Assembly (NCBI GenBank): GCA_022843545.1
Contig: JALHNL010000008.1
Span: 1-64,000 of the forward strand
Length of the DNA stretch: 64,000 nucleotides
Origin: Phycisphaerales bacterium
GTDB taxonomy: Bacteria; Planctomycetota; Phycisphaerae; Phycisphaerales; UBA1924
Direction: 5' to 3'
Position 1 is the stretch's first letter; the number at the start of each line of letters is the position of its first letter. Shown piece by piece: positions 1 through 8,322 of the stretch. The translations under genes and the position numbers were made by a program. The notes beneath the pieces were generated by a model that saw only the letters and a program-made list of their open reading frames with translations, did no database searches and was not told the DNA's origin.

Positions 1-144
1 GGGGTGGGGTAGTGGGTGGCGGCGGGAGGGACGCCAGCGCGTCCCCCCGCCGGCACTCGCCTTTGTGGCGGTCCTGTTCTTGGGCCGCTGGTATCCGGGT
101 TTTCTCTGGGGTACGCGCGGGGTGTTTGCGAAAGGTCACGGCGG
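1..144. other. Leader upstream of the secretion operon
   Basis: No gene is recognised here. The stretch contains GTAGTGGGTGGCG at 9-21, which recurs exactly at 44067-44079 inside a repeat-rich spacer, so it may be part of a dispersed intergenic repeat. A reading frame is open through this region into the ATPase gene, but the translated residues do not resemble the family, so the gene start is placed at 145. Confidence 0.4.
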
Positions 145-1911
145 ATGAGCCAGATGTCGACCGGCAACCTGGGCCCCCAGGATTACGCAGAGATGAAGGG
201 CCGCAAGCTCGGCCGGATCCTCACTCGGCTGGGTCGCACCACGCGCGAGCGGGTTCACGAGGCCCTGGCGGTTCAGAAGACCCGCAAGGTGCCGGTGGGG
301 CAGTTGCTGGTCGAGCTGGGGTATTGCACGCAGCGCGACATCGACGAGGGGCTGGCGGCTCAGAGCGGCCTGGCGTACGTGGACCTCACCGGGTTTGACC
401 TCAGCGGCGAGCTGAAGGGGGCCCTGACGGCCCAGCAGGTGCAGGCGTACCAGGTGGTCCCGATCTCGTTTGAGCCCAACCGCAAGCGGCTGAAGATCGC
501 GATCAAGAGCCCCGACAACTTCCGCGCCGCCGACGACCTGCGGATGCTGATGGGCTTCAACGTCGAGGCGGTGGTGGCGGACGCGGCGGCGGTGGACGCG
601 CTGGTCAAGAAGCACTACTCCAAGGCCGAGTCGGTCACCGACGTGGTGAGCGAGCTGGCCAGCGACAGCAAGCTGGCGAACCTGACCAAGGGCAAGGGCG
701 GCGAGTCGATCGACCTGGACGCGGTGATGGAGGCGGCGGACGACAACCGCGTCATCAAGCTGCTGAACCTGGTGCTGCTGCAGGCCATCAAGGACCGCGC
801 CTCGGACATCCACTTTGAGCCCTTCGAGGACGAGTTCAAGATGCGCTACCGCATCGACGGCGTCCTCTACGAGATGGTCCCGCCGCCCAAGGCGCTGGGC
901 CCGGCGATCACCAGCCGCATCAAGGTCATGGCGAAGCTGGACATCGCGGAACGGCGCCTGCCGCAGGACGGGCGCATCGAACTGACGGTGGGCGGCGCGC
1001 CGGTGGACCTGCGCATCAGCGTGCTGCCGACGATGCACGGCGAGAGCGTGGTGATGCGCGTGCTGGATCGCAGCAACGTGCAGTTGTCGCTTGATCGCAT
1101 CGGGATGCGTGAGGACGACCTGACGCTGTTCCGCCGGCTGATCAACAAGCCCAACGGGGTGGTGGTGGTCACGGGCCCGACGGGCTCGGGCAAGACCACG
1201 ACGCTGTACGCCGCGCTGGCCGCGCTCAACGACATCGAGACGAAGATCCTGACGGCGGAGGACCCGGTCGAATACGACATCGACGGGCTGTGCCAGTGCC
1301 AGGTGAACGTGGAGGCGGAGAACACCTTCGCGCGGCTGCTGCGTTCGTTCCTGCGTCAGGACCCGGACGTGATCCTGGTGGGTGAGATCCGCGACCTGGA
1401 GACGGCGGAGATCGCGATCCAGGCTTCGCTGACGGGCCACTTGGTGCTCACCACGCTGCACACCAACGACGCGCCGTCGAGCGTGATCCGTCTGGTGGAC
1501 CTGGGTGTGGAGCCGTTCCTCCTGACCGCGACGATGGAAGGCGTGGTGGCGCAGCGGCTGGTCCGCACGATCTGCCCGTCGTGCAAGACGGCGTACACGC
1601 CCAAGGAAGAGGAGTTGATGGAGCTCTCGCTCACTCCGGACATGGTGGGCGGCAAGAAGTTCTTCCGCGGCAACGGGTGCGAGCGCTGCTACAAGAGCGG
1701 GTACAAGGGGCGCAGCGCGCTCTTCGAGATCATGGCGATCAACGAGGAGATGCGCGACCTGATGATGAAGAAGGCCAGCACCAACCTGATCCGTCAGGTG
1801 GCGCGGCGCAACGGCATGCGGACGCTCCGCGAGTGCGGGCTGCTGTCGATCTACGAGGGCATCACGAACATCGACGAGGTCGTCCGCGAGACCATCTCCG
1901 AAGACTCGTAA
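145..1911 (+). CDS. gspE: Type II secretion / type IV pilus assembly ATPase (GspE/PilB family)
   Basis: This is a 588-residue hexameric secretion ATPase that powers pseudopilus or pilus assembly at the cytoplasmic face of the inner membrane. An N-terminal MshE/GspE-N-like domain lies at about residues 20-170. The Walker A motif GPTGSGKT is at 344-351, Walker B DPDVILVGE at 406-414, and the His-box segment LVLTTLHTNDAPSS follows. A tetracysteine zinc site is visible as C477/C480 and C512/C515. The ATG at 145 is chosen because upstream in-frame residues are not family-like. It heads an operon with the platform protein and pseudopilins. GspE and PilB are hard to separate by sequence; the GspK-like protein downstream favours a type II secretion-like machine. 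Confidence 0.93.
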   Translation: MSQMSTGNLGPQDYAEMKGRKLGRILTRLGRTTRERVHEALAVQKTRKVPVGQLLVELGYCTQRDIDEGLAAQSGLAYVDLTGFDLSGELKGALTAQQVQAYQVVPISFEPNRKRLKIAIKSPDNFRAADDLRMLMGFNVEAVVADAAAVDALVKKHYSKAESVTDVVSELASDSKLANLTKGKGGESIDLDAVMEAADDNRVIKLLNLVLLQAIKDRASDIHFEPFEDEFKMRYRIDGVLYEMVPPPKALGPAITSRIKVMAKLDIAERRLPQDGRIELTVGGAPVDLRISVLPTMHGESVVMRVLDRSNVQLSLDRIGMREDDLTLFRRLINKPNGVVVVTGPTGSGKTTTLYAALAALNDIETKILTAEDPVEYDIDGLCQCQVNVEAENTFARLLRSFLRQDPDVILVGEIRDLETAEIAIQASLTGHLVLTTLHTNDAPSSVIRLVDLGVEPFLLTATMEGVVAQRLVRTICPSCKTAYTPKEEELMELSLTPDMVGGKKFFRGNGCERCYKSGYKGRSALFEIMAINEEMRDLMMKKASTNLIRQVARRNGMRTLRECGLLSIYEGITNIDEVVRETISEDS

Positions 1912-2019
1912 GCGGGTCGGGAGAGGCGGCGGAAAGAGACGTGACCGTGTGATGGCTTGGCTGAGTGTGGGAGTGGGTCTGGGCCGGATTGTGGAGCAGG
2001 ACAGGTCGGGAGCACACCT

Positions 2020-3303
2020 ATGGCGACGTTTGCCTATGAAGCGCTGAACTCCTCGGGCAAGGCTCAGAAGGGCTCGATCGAAGCCACTTCGAGCGAGGAC
2101 GCGATCAAGAAGATCAAGGAGCAGGGGTTCTTCCCCACCTCCGTCCGCGAACAGAAGGCCGCCAAGAAGCAGGGCGAGCCCGGCGCGGCGGCCGCGCCCA
2201 AGAAGAAGAAGAAGTCCGGTTTCTCCTTCGGCGGCGTATCCACCAAGCACCTGACGGTCTTCACCCGTCAGCTCTCCACGCTTCAGGACGCGGGCCTGCC
2301 TCTGCTGCGCTCGCTGCAGATCCTGGAAGAGCAGCAGAAGCCCGGCAAGCTCAAGAGCGTTCTGCTGGAAGTGTGCGAGGACGTGGAGGGCGGCATGAGC
2401 CTGTCGGAGGCGATGGCCAAGCACCCGCGCGCGTTCGACCGTCTGTACACCAAGATGGTGGCGGCGGGCGAGGTCGGCGGCGTGCTCGACATCATCCTGC
2501 AGCGTCTGGCCGACTTCATGGAGAAGGCTCAGCGGCTGAAGAGGAAGGTCGTGGGCGCGATGGTGTACCCCGTCGTCGTCATGACGGTCGCCATCGGCAT
2601 CGTGCTCTTCATCATGCTGTTCATCGTCCCGAAGTTCAAGGAGATCTTCGCCGAGTTCGGCGTGACGATGCCGGCGATCACGAGCTTCCTGATCAACAGC
2701 TCGTCGTGGCTGGCGGGCACCATGCCCGGCCAGAGCTTCCCCGGCGCGATCATCATCATCGGCCTGCCCATCCTGCTCTTCGTGGCGTGGAAGGTGGCCC
2801 GCCGGGCCGGCCCGGGGCGGGCGTTCACCGACCGCATGCTGCTGATGGTCCCGCTCATCGGCGGCCTGATCCGCAAGACGGTCATCGCGAAGTTCACCCG
2901 CACGCTGGGCACGCTGATCAACGCGGGCGTGCCGATCCTCGAGGCCATCGCCATCACCCGCGACACCTCGGGCAACGCGGTGTACGAGAAGGCCTTGAAC
3001 AAGGTCCACGACAGCATCCGCGAGGGCGAGACCTTCGCCCAGCCGCTGCGCGAGAGCAAGGTCTGCGACCCGATCGTGGTGAACATGATCGAGGTCGGCG
3101 AAGAGACGGGCGACATGGACTCGATGCTCATGAAGGTCGCGGACAACTACGACGAAGAAGTGGACGTGGCGGTGGGCTCGCTGGTCAAGCTCATCGAGCC
3201 GCTGCTGGTGCTCTTCCTGGGCGTGGTGGTGGGCGGCATCGTGATCGCGATGTTCCTCCCGCTCATCTCGATCATCGAGAAGCTGCAGTCGGGCGGTGTT
3301 TGA
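2020..3303 (+). CDS. gspF: Inner-membrane platform protein (GspF/PilC family)
   Basis: This 427-residue polytopic membrane protein is the platform that couples the ATPase to pseudopilin addition. Two T2SSF domains are visible, the first from about residue 75 (TVFTRQLSTLQDAGLPLLRSL) and the second in the C-terminal half (FTRTLGTLINAGVPILEAI). Three hydrophobic segments fit the family topology. A lysine-rich linker (KKKKK) precedes the first domain. The start at 2020 (MATFAYEAL) matches the family N-terminus and has GGGAG about 8 nt upstream; the longer open frame from 1957 adds unrelated residues. A dispersed repeat begins directly after the stop codon at 3304. Confidence 0.93.
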   Translation: MATFAYEALNSSGKAQKGSIEATSSEDAIKKIKEQGFFPTSVREQKAAKKQGEPGAAAAPKKKKKSGFSFGGVSTKHLTVFTRQLSTLQDAGLPLLRSLQILEEQQKPGKLKSVLLEVCEDVEGGMSLSEAMAKHPRAFDRLYTKMVAAGEVGGVLDIILQRLADFMEKAQRLKRKVVGAMVYPVVVMTVAIGIVLFIMLFIVPKFKEIFAEFGVTMPAITSFLINSSSWLAGTMPGQSFPGAIIIIGLPILLFVAWKVARRAGPGRAFTDRMLLMVPLIGGLIRKTVIAKFTRTLGTLINAGVPILEAIAITRDTSGNAVYEKALNKVHDSIREGETFAQPLRESKVCDPIVVNMIEVGEETGDMDSMLMKVADNYDEEVDVAVGSLVKLIEPLLVLFLGVVVGGIVIAMFLPLISIIEKLQSGGV

Positions 3304-3337
3304 GAAGAGAAGAAGTGATCAGTGATCGGTGATCAGT
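3304..3337 (+). repeat. Dispersed repeat starting immediately after the gspF stop codon
   Basis: The bases directly after the TGA read GAAGAG followed by AAGAAGTGATCAGTGATC. The same 24 bases follow the stop codon of the minus-strand aminotransferase at 44116-44093, again beginning at the first base after the stop. A related string follows the enoyl-CoA hydratase stop at 43993. It is not a typical U-rich terminator. Confidence 0.75.
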
Positions 3338-3384
3338 GAGCGGCGACGTGCCGGATCAAGAGTGAATCGCAAGCCGAGGCGAAC

Positions 3385-4305
3385 ATGGCCAAGACGAAGG
3401 CGCATCCCGGGTTCACGCTCATCGAGGTGATGGTGGTCGTGGTGATCGCCGTGCTCCTCGCCGGGCTCACCATCGTGGCGGCGGGTTCGTTCATCCGCTC
3501 CAGCCGCTCGGCGGCCGAGCAGAACACGCTGCGGTCGATGTCGATCGGCGTCGAGCAGTTCGAGCAGCGGGTGGGCTTCGCGCCGCCGCTGGTGAACGAC
3601 GCCAGCCCGGTGAACGCTCGCGCCGCCACGGAGTTCACGATCCGTCAACTGGGCGAGACGGCGAACCAGAACGCCAACGACGAGGAAGAGCGCGTGCAGC
3701 GCTACCTGGCCTATGAGACCCAGCCCGACGAACTGCGCATGAGCCAGTTGTCGCTGCCCTACTACCTGCTGGGCGTGCTGGGCAAGGAGATCGACGGCGT
3801 GGACGGCCCGGGCATGACGATGCCGCTGATCTCGCCGCAGCCCAGCCCGTGGCGCAGCTTCTCGAAGACCGGGACGACGATCGAGCCGTTCTTCTCGCCG
3901 GGCGACGACAAGGACCGCCTGGCGCCGTCGACGCCCGATGGCCAGCCGTTCACCGGGGCCGACCCGGTCCGGCAGACGCGGATTCTGGACCGCTGGCGTT
4001 CGCCGGTGCGGTACTACCGGTGGGAGCCGCTGTTCCACACGAACTCGGGCGCGGTCTCGCCGGGGCGTACGGGCGCGCCGGGCAACGAGCCGACTCGGAA
4101 CAACGAGGTCCGTGACTACAACGCGCCGTTCGTGCTGGGCGATCCTCGTCGCACGGAGAACGCCGCGCTGCGGGTGGCCAAGTGGGCGATCATCAGCCCC
4201 GGGCCCGACCGGCAGATCGACGAGACCAACGCGTCGTCGTCGGTCAACGCGGACAACATCATGGTGATTGACGGCGGGAGCGCGATCCAGGGGGGTGGGT
4301 CATGA
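3385..4305 (+). CDS. Major-pseudopilin-like protein (GspG-like, enlarged)
   Basis: This is a 306-residue prepilin-like protein, exported and presumably processed by a prepilin peptidase that is not in this window. The N-terminus shows the classic signal: a short basic leader, cleavage site G9/F10, FTLIE with Glu at +5 (E14), then a hydrophobic helix (VMVVVVIAVLLAGLTIVA). The mature part is about twice the usual GspG length of roughly 140 residues, and the extra C-terminal domain is not recognised. GAGG lies about 5 nt before the ATG. It overlaps the next gene by ATGA, which suggests translational coupling. Position after gspE-gspF supports a GspG role, but that is inference. Confidence 0.85.
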   Translation: MAKTKAHPGFTLIEVMVVVVIAVLLAGLTIVAAGSFIRSSRSAAEQNTLRSMSIGVEQFEQRVGFAPPLVNDASPVNARAATEFTIRQLGETANQNANDEEERVQRYLAYETQPDELRMSQLSLPYYLLGVLGKEIDGVDGPGMTMPLISPQPSPWRSFSKTGTTIEPFFSPGDDKDRLAPSTPDGQPFTGADPVRQTRILDRWRSPVRYYRWEPLFHTNSGAVSPGRTGAPGNEPTRNNEVRDYNAPFVLGDPRRTENAALRVAKWAIISPGPDRQIDETNASSSVNADNIMVIDGGSAIQGGGS

Positions 4306-5480
4306 ACGTTGCAGGCTTCGGGCGATGTCATGGGTCGGGCGCGGTGCGCCGCGGCGTCTTGGGGCGTGCGTTCACGCTCATCGAGATGCTGGTCGTCATC
4401 ATCATCATCGTGCTCATCCTTTCGATCTCGATCCCCGCGTTCAGCAACATGCTGTACTCGCAGGAAGAGACCGCCGCGGAGAGCCAGCTTCAGGCCGCGG
4501 TGAGCTCGGCGCGCGACGCGGCGATCCGCGGCGGGCCCGGGCAGGACTCGGCGGCGGTGTTCACGTTCGACGCGGGCGGGCGGCTGACGGTGATCACGGC
4601 GGTGAAGGTCGGGCATGTGCACCCGCCGGTGGGCGCGGCGGGGGCTCGCGATCTGAAAGAGGAGTACGAGGTGTTCGCGCCGGTGGCGGATGCGACGCCC
4701 GTGCAGCTCCCGCAGAACTGGATGGTCCGCGGATACGCGCCGCCGGGCGCGGTGGACGAGGACTGGTACGGCCCGCGGCCCAACGGGGCTGAGGGGTACT
4801 ACTCGTCGGGCTCGCGGTCGGCGGCGGTGTGGGTGGCGCCCGAGACGGGCTTCTATGACCATTCGCAGGCGAACGACGCCAACCGCACCCGCAGCACCTT
4901 CATGCTCCGCTTCGCCGGGGGCAGCGGCACGCTGTCGGGCGCGTCGATGGAGCCGGTGCTGGTGGTGCTGCCGCGGCCCAGTTACGCGGATCGGGGCACG
5001 GGCCCGCAGTGGCTGCGTGCGGACCGCGCCGAAGACCTGGTGCAGTGGGCGCGGCGCGTGCTGACGTCTCGGCTGACCCCGGCGGCCCGCTGGGATGCGA
5101 TCGGTCGCTTCAGCACCGACGTGGCGGCCGCCAAGCCCGTGCAGACGATCGCGCTCTACGACGAGTCGCGGCTGGCGCGGGCCCTGGGCGTGAGCCTTGA
5201 CCGCGTGAGCCGGTCGCTCATGGCGGTTGACCCGCAGTTGTACAACGACGGTCGGCGTCTGAGCCCGGCCTGGGTGAGCGAGCTCTCGACGAGCGGCTAC
5301 ACCGGGCAGGTGGCCAACGCGATCAACCGGTGGATCGAGGGCTACGCGGATCTGAGCCAGACGAGCCCGGGCGGCACGCGGGCGGATTCGACCAGCGTGA
5401 AGCTCTTCGCGGTCAGTCGGCATGTGGGCTCGCTGCAGTCATTGGCGCAGCCGCGGGCCGAGGAGGTGAGCAATCCATGA
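4302..5480 (+). CDS. Prepilin-like minor pseudopilin (GspH-like position, enlarged)
   Basis: This 392-residue protein has a type IV prepilin signal: a 23-residue basic leader, then A23/F24 TLIE with E28 at +5 and a long isoleucine-rich helix (MLVVIIIIVLILSISIPAF). The residue before Phe is Ala rather than the commoner Gly, which prepilin peptidases tolerate. The SQLQAAVSSARDAAIRGG segment after the helix resembles GspH-type stalks. The rest, about 340 residues, is not recognised, and usual GspH is near 170 residues. ATGA overlaps join it to both the preceding and following genes, so these pseudopilins are probably translated as one coupled set. Confidence 0.82.
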   Translation: MNVAGFGRCHGSGAVRRGVLGRAFTLIEMLVVIIIIVLILSISIPAFSNMLYSQEETAAESQLQAAVSSARDAAIRGGPGQDSAAVFTFDAGGRLTVITAVKVGHVHPPVGAAGARDLKEEYEVFAPVADATPVQLPQNWMVRGYAPPGAVDEDWYGPRPNGAEGYYSSGSRSAAVWVAPETGFYDHSQANDANRTRSTFMLRFAGGSGTLSGASMEPVLVVLPRPSYADRGTGPQWLRADRAEDLVQWARRVLTSRLTPAARWDAIGRFSTDVAAAKPVQTIALYDESRLARALGVSLDRVSRSLMAVDPQLYNDGRRLSPAWVSELSTSGYTGQVANAINRWIEGYADLSQTSPGGTRADSTSVKLFAVSRHVGSLQSLAQPRAEEVSNP

Positions 5481-6565
5481 GGCTTCAGGGGAACGGGGAC
5501 AAGGCGATGAAGGGCGCCGCGCGGGGCTTCACGCTGGTGGAGATTCTCTTCGCGGTGCTGGTGCTGGCGATCGCGCTGCTGGGGCTTGGCGCGTTCTTTC
5601 CGACGGTGATCCGCACGCAGCAGGTCGCGCAGGACGCGACGCTGGGCGTGGTCGCCGCGCAGAGCGCCGAGGCGGTCCTGCGCGGGCGCGTGTACCGCAC
5701 GCCCACGGGGGCGCTGGGCTTTGAGGAGTATCTGGGCGTGGCGGCGCGTGCGCAGAGCAGCTTCCTGCCCGACGACTCGTCGTGGGTGCTGGGCGTGCCC
5801 GACACGGACATCGGCCCCGACGGCACCGCCGCGCTGATCATCGGCAACGATCCGATCCTGTCGCCGCGCATCAGCCTGGGTGACCGGCTGTATCCGCTGG
5901 ATGACGCGGGCGTGAGCGAGCCCAAGCTGGTGTGGGACGCGGCGTTCCGCCGGCTGGTCCCTCGGGGTACGGGGACGCTGGACGCGGCGGGTTCCGACGC
6001 GGTTCAGGTGGCCATCTTCGTGCGCCGGGTGGACCCGCGTCTGCGGGCTCCGCAGGGCGTGCCGATCTTCCGGGCGATCCAGGACGCGTCGCTGACGGCG
6101 GCGCAGCGCCGTTGGCCGGTGTCGGCCAGCCTCACCGCCGGTTCGCTGGGCGAGCCGTCTTTGGACGGTCGCGTGGCGGGTGAAGAGGGCACGAACCTGG
6201 TGTATTCGCAGATCATGCCTGTGGAGGTGGAGTTCGCGGAGTATCAGGCCGGCCCGCGCGTCGTGCGGCGCGACCTGCTGCGTTTGACCCGGGTTCAGGG
6301 CACGTTCCAGGGCATGAACCTGAAGCGGGCGTTTGAGCTCATGTCTCAGCCCGGCCAGCAGATCGTTGACAACTTCGGCAACATCTACTCGGTGCTCGGC
6401 CCCGAGCCCGAGGGGAGCGGCGTGGGCGCCAACACCGTCCGCATCTCGCCCCCGGTGCCCGAGGGCGTGCGCACCACGGTCAACGGCAACCCGGCGACGC
6501 TTTACCAGGTGCTCATGACGCCGCAGGCGCCGGCGGCGGTGCGGGTGTTCACGGTCAAGCCGTGA
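5477..6565 (+). CDS. Prepilin-like minor pseudopilin (GspI/PilV-like position)
   Basis: This 362-residue protein begins MRLQGNGDKAMKGAARG and has a G17/F18 TLVE prepilin cleavage site with E22 at +5, followed by a hydrophobic helix (ILFAVLVLAIALLGLGAFF). The FTLVEILFAV form is typical of GspI/PilV-type minor pilins. AGGAGG sits about 10 nt before the ATG at 5477, and the start overlaps the previous stop as ATGA, which decides the start over an upstream in-frame option at 5330. It is much longer than the usual 120-150 residues of GspI. The C-terminal domain is unrecognised. Confidence 0.82.
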   Translation: MRLQGNGDKAMKGAARGFTLVEILFAVLVLAIALLGLGAFFPTVIRTQQVAQDATLGVVAAQSAEAVLRGRVYRTPTGALGFEEYLGVAARAQSSFLPDDSSWVLGVPDTDIGPDGTAALIIGNDPILSPRISLGDRLYPLDDAGVSEPKLVWDAAFRRLVPRGTGTLDAAGSDAVQVAIFVRRVDPRLRAPQGVPIFRAIQDASLTAAQRRWPVSASLTAGSLGEPSLDGRVAGEEGTNLVYSQIMPVEVEFAEYQAGPRVVRRDLLRLTRVQGTFQGMNLKRAFELMSQPGQQIVDNFGNIYSVLGPEPEGSGVGANTVRISPPVPEGVRTTVNGNPATLYQVLMTPQAPAAVRVFTVKP

Positions 6566-6649
6566 TGCCGGCGTGCGAAGGGGCCTCGGGAGGGCGGGTG
6601 GACAGGTGTGGGGGAAGCGGTGGGGGGTTGCGGGAAGGGGAATGAAGAC

Positions 6650-8254
6650 ATGCACACGACACGATCCAGTCCGCGCGGGTTCACGCTGATCGAACTCATG
6701 GTTTCGATCGCGGCGATCGCCGTGCTTTCGCTGGGGCTGGCCCAGATCTTCTCGGTGGCGGGCAAGACGGTGTCGGCGGGGCGTCGCACCAGCACGCTCA
6801 CGCAGTACGCGTCGGCCCTGCAGCGGCAGTTGTCCGAAGACCTGTCGCGGATGACCCGCGACGGGTTCCTGGTGATCCGCAACGAGCAGTTGCCGTCGCC
6901 GGTGCAGGGCGCGCCGGGCGGCCCGCGGCGCACCCGCCGGGTGGACGTTTTGCAGTTCTTCGCGACCGGACAGTTCGAGAGTTCCCGTCAGGCGGTCATT
7001 CCCGGGCGCGCCGCCCGCTCGAGCGAGGCGGCGATCTTCTGGGGCCACGGCCTGCGCCGCCAGACCGGCGCGGTGGCCTCGCTGGGCGATGACAACGCGC
7101 AGGCGACGTACTTCGGCGGGGTTGGCATCAACCGCTACGCCTCATCGTGGATCCTGGCCCGCCAGGTCACGCTCCTGGCGCAGCCCTCGGAGTCGTTTGA
7201 CGACCCCACCGCGGGCGTGACCGCGACCGACCTGCCGGGCGGCAACCGCGTCGCGGACGTGGTCGACAACGACATCCAGATCGCGGGCCAGCCCGCCGCC
7301 CGCGACATCTTCCGGATTCCTCCGCCCGCGGGCGCCAACGAGGCCCGCATCGTCGCGGCCAACACCGGGCGCGACTCGACCAACCCGCGCCGCGCCAGCG
7401 GTCTGGTGGACATCGCCACCACCGATCTGGCGAGCATCCGGCGTGCGCTCATGTTCGTCGTTCCCAACGGCGGATTGTCCATCCAGTCGCCCAACGCGGG
7501 CGAGTACTTCGAGGGCCCGGGCAAGCGCGAGGACATGCAGACGTGGATGCGGCTGGCGCTCCCCAGCGATATGGACGGAGCGAGCGTCAACGATCGCCGG
7601 CGTCCGCGTGTCGAGGCTCTGCCGCCCAACGCGCTGGGCTTGGAGTGGAACGTGCCCACCGACGCGGTGGCCCGCGCCGATCAGATCGCCCTCTCCGCCA
7701 GTTCGTTCATTCCCGGGTGCACCGAGTTCATCGTCGAGTGGTCCTTCGGCGAGATCGACGCCCGCGGCCGGCTGCTGTGGCACGGCCACCCGCGCGACGT
7801 TGATCTCAACGGCGACGGCGCCATCAACACCGGGCAGGGCGACTATCAGGTCCTGCCTTACGACGCGGGATCGACGCCCAAGTTCTACGACCGCCTGCGC
7901 ACGCGCAGCGGCGGGGTGGTGCCCTTCGCGCAGTCGCCCCAGATCGTCCGCACTGATCTCATCCACGGCACGGTCTATCCGACGGATGTGACGTACTCGT
8001 ACTTCGGCCTCATCGATCCCGATCCGGCGGCGGCGGGGTATGAACTCGGGCGCTCGCCCTTCATCGACACCAACGGCAACGGCATCTACGAGCCGGAGCG
8101 GGGCGACCAGCTCGACTGGCCCGACACGGTGCCCTGGCCCTGGCCCAAGCTGCTGCGGGTCACGGTGTCGCTGGCTGATCCGTCGGACCCGACGGCCGAG
8201 CAGCGGTTCCAGTTCGTGCTTCCGGTGCCTCAGGGCGGGGCGAGCGGCGGCTGA
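6650..8254 (+). CDS. Prepilin-like minor pseudopilin (GspJ/PilW-like) with EF-hand-like loops
   Basis: This 534-residue protein has the prepilin signal G10/F11 TLIE (E15 at +5) and the helix LMVSIAAIAVLSLGLAQIF, a form common in GspJ/PilW proteins, which are usually about 200 residues. The mature region carries two aspartate-rich loops resembling dockerin or EF-hand calcium sites: D385-L-N387-G-D389-G-A-I-N, and D473-T-N475-G-N477-G-I-Y-E480. The start at 6650 is chosen because it gives a short leader; AAGGGG lies about 12 nt upstream. It lies 84 nt after the previous gene. The fold of the large C-terminal part is not recognised. Confidence 0.82.
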   Translation: MHTTRSSPRGFTLIELMVSIAAIAVLSLGLAQIFSVAGKTVSAGRRTSTLTQYASALQRQLSEDLSRMTRDGFLVIRNEQLPSPVQGAPGGPRRTRRVDVLQFFATGQFESSRQAVIPGRAARSSEAAIFWGHGLRRQTGAVASLGDDNAQATYFGGVGINRYASSWILARQVTLLAQPSESFDDPTAGVTATDLPGGNRVADVVDNDIQIAGQPAARDIFRIPPPAGANEARIVAANTGRDSTNPRRASGLVDIATTDLASIRRALMFVVPNGGLSIQSPNAGEYFEGPGKREDMQTWMRLALPSDMDGASVNDRRRPRVEALPPNALGLEWNVPTDAVARADQIALSASSFIPGCTEFIVEWSFGEIDARGRLLWHGHPRDVDLNGDGAINTGQGDYQVLPYDAGSTPKFYDRLRTRSGGVVPFAQSPQIVRTDLIHGTVYPTDVTYSYFGLIDPDPAAAGYELGRSPFIDTNGNGIYEPERGDQLDWPDTVPWPWPKLLRVTVSLADPSDPTAEQRFQFVLPVPQGGASGG

Positions 8255-8322
8255 TTGTTCGGATGGGTTTGGGGCCTCGGGGCGGCGGGTGGTGTTGAGA
8301 TCGTGAGTGAGGGGGCAAGGGG

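Noticed and set aside
136-3009. 957-residue minus-strand open frame across gspE and gspF
   Set aside because: The plus-strand genes have unmistakable motifs; this frame has only low-complexity Arg/Asp/Ala sequence.
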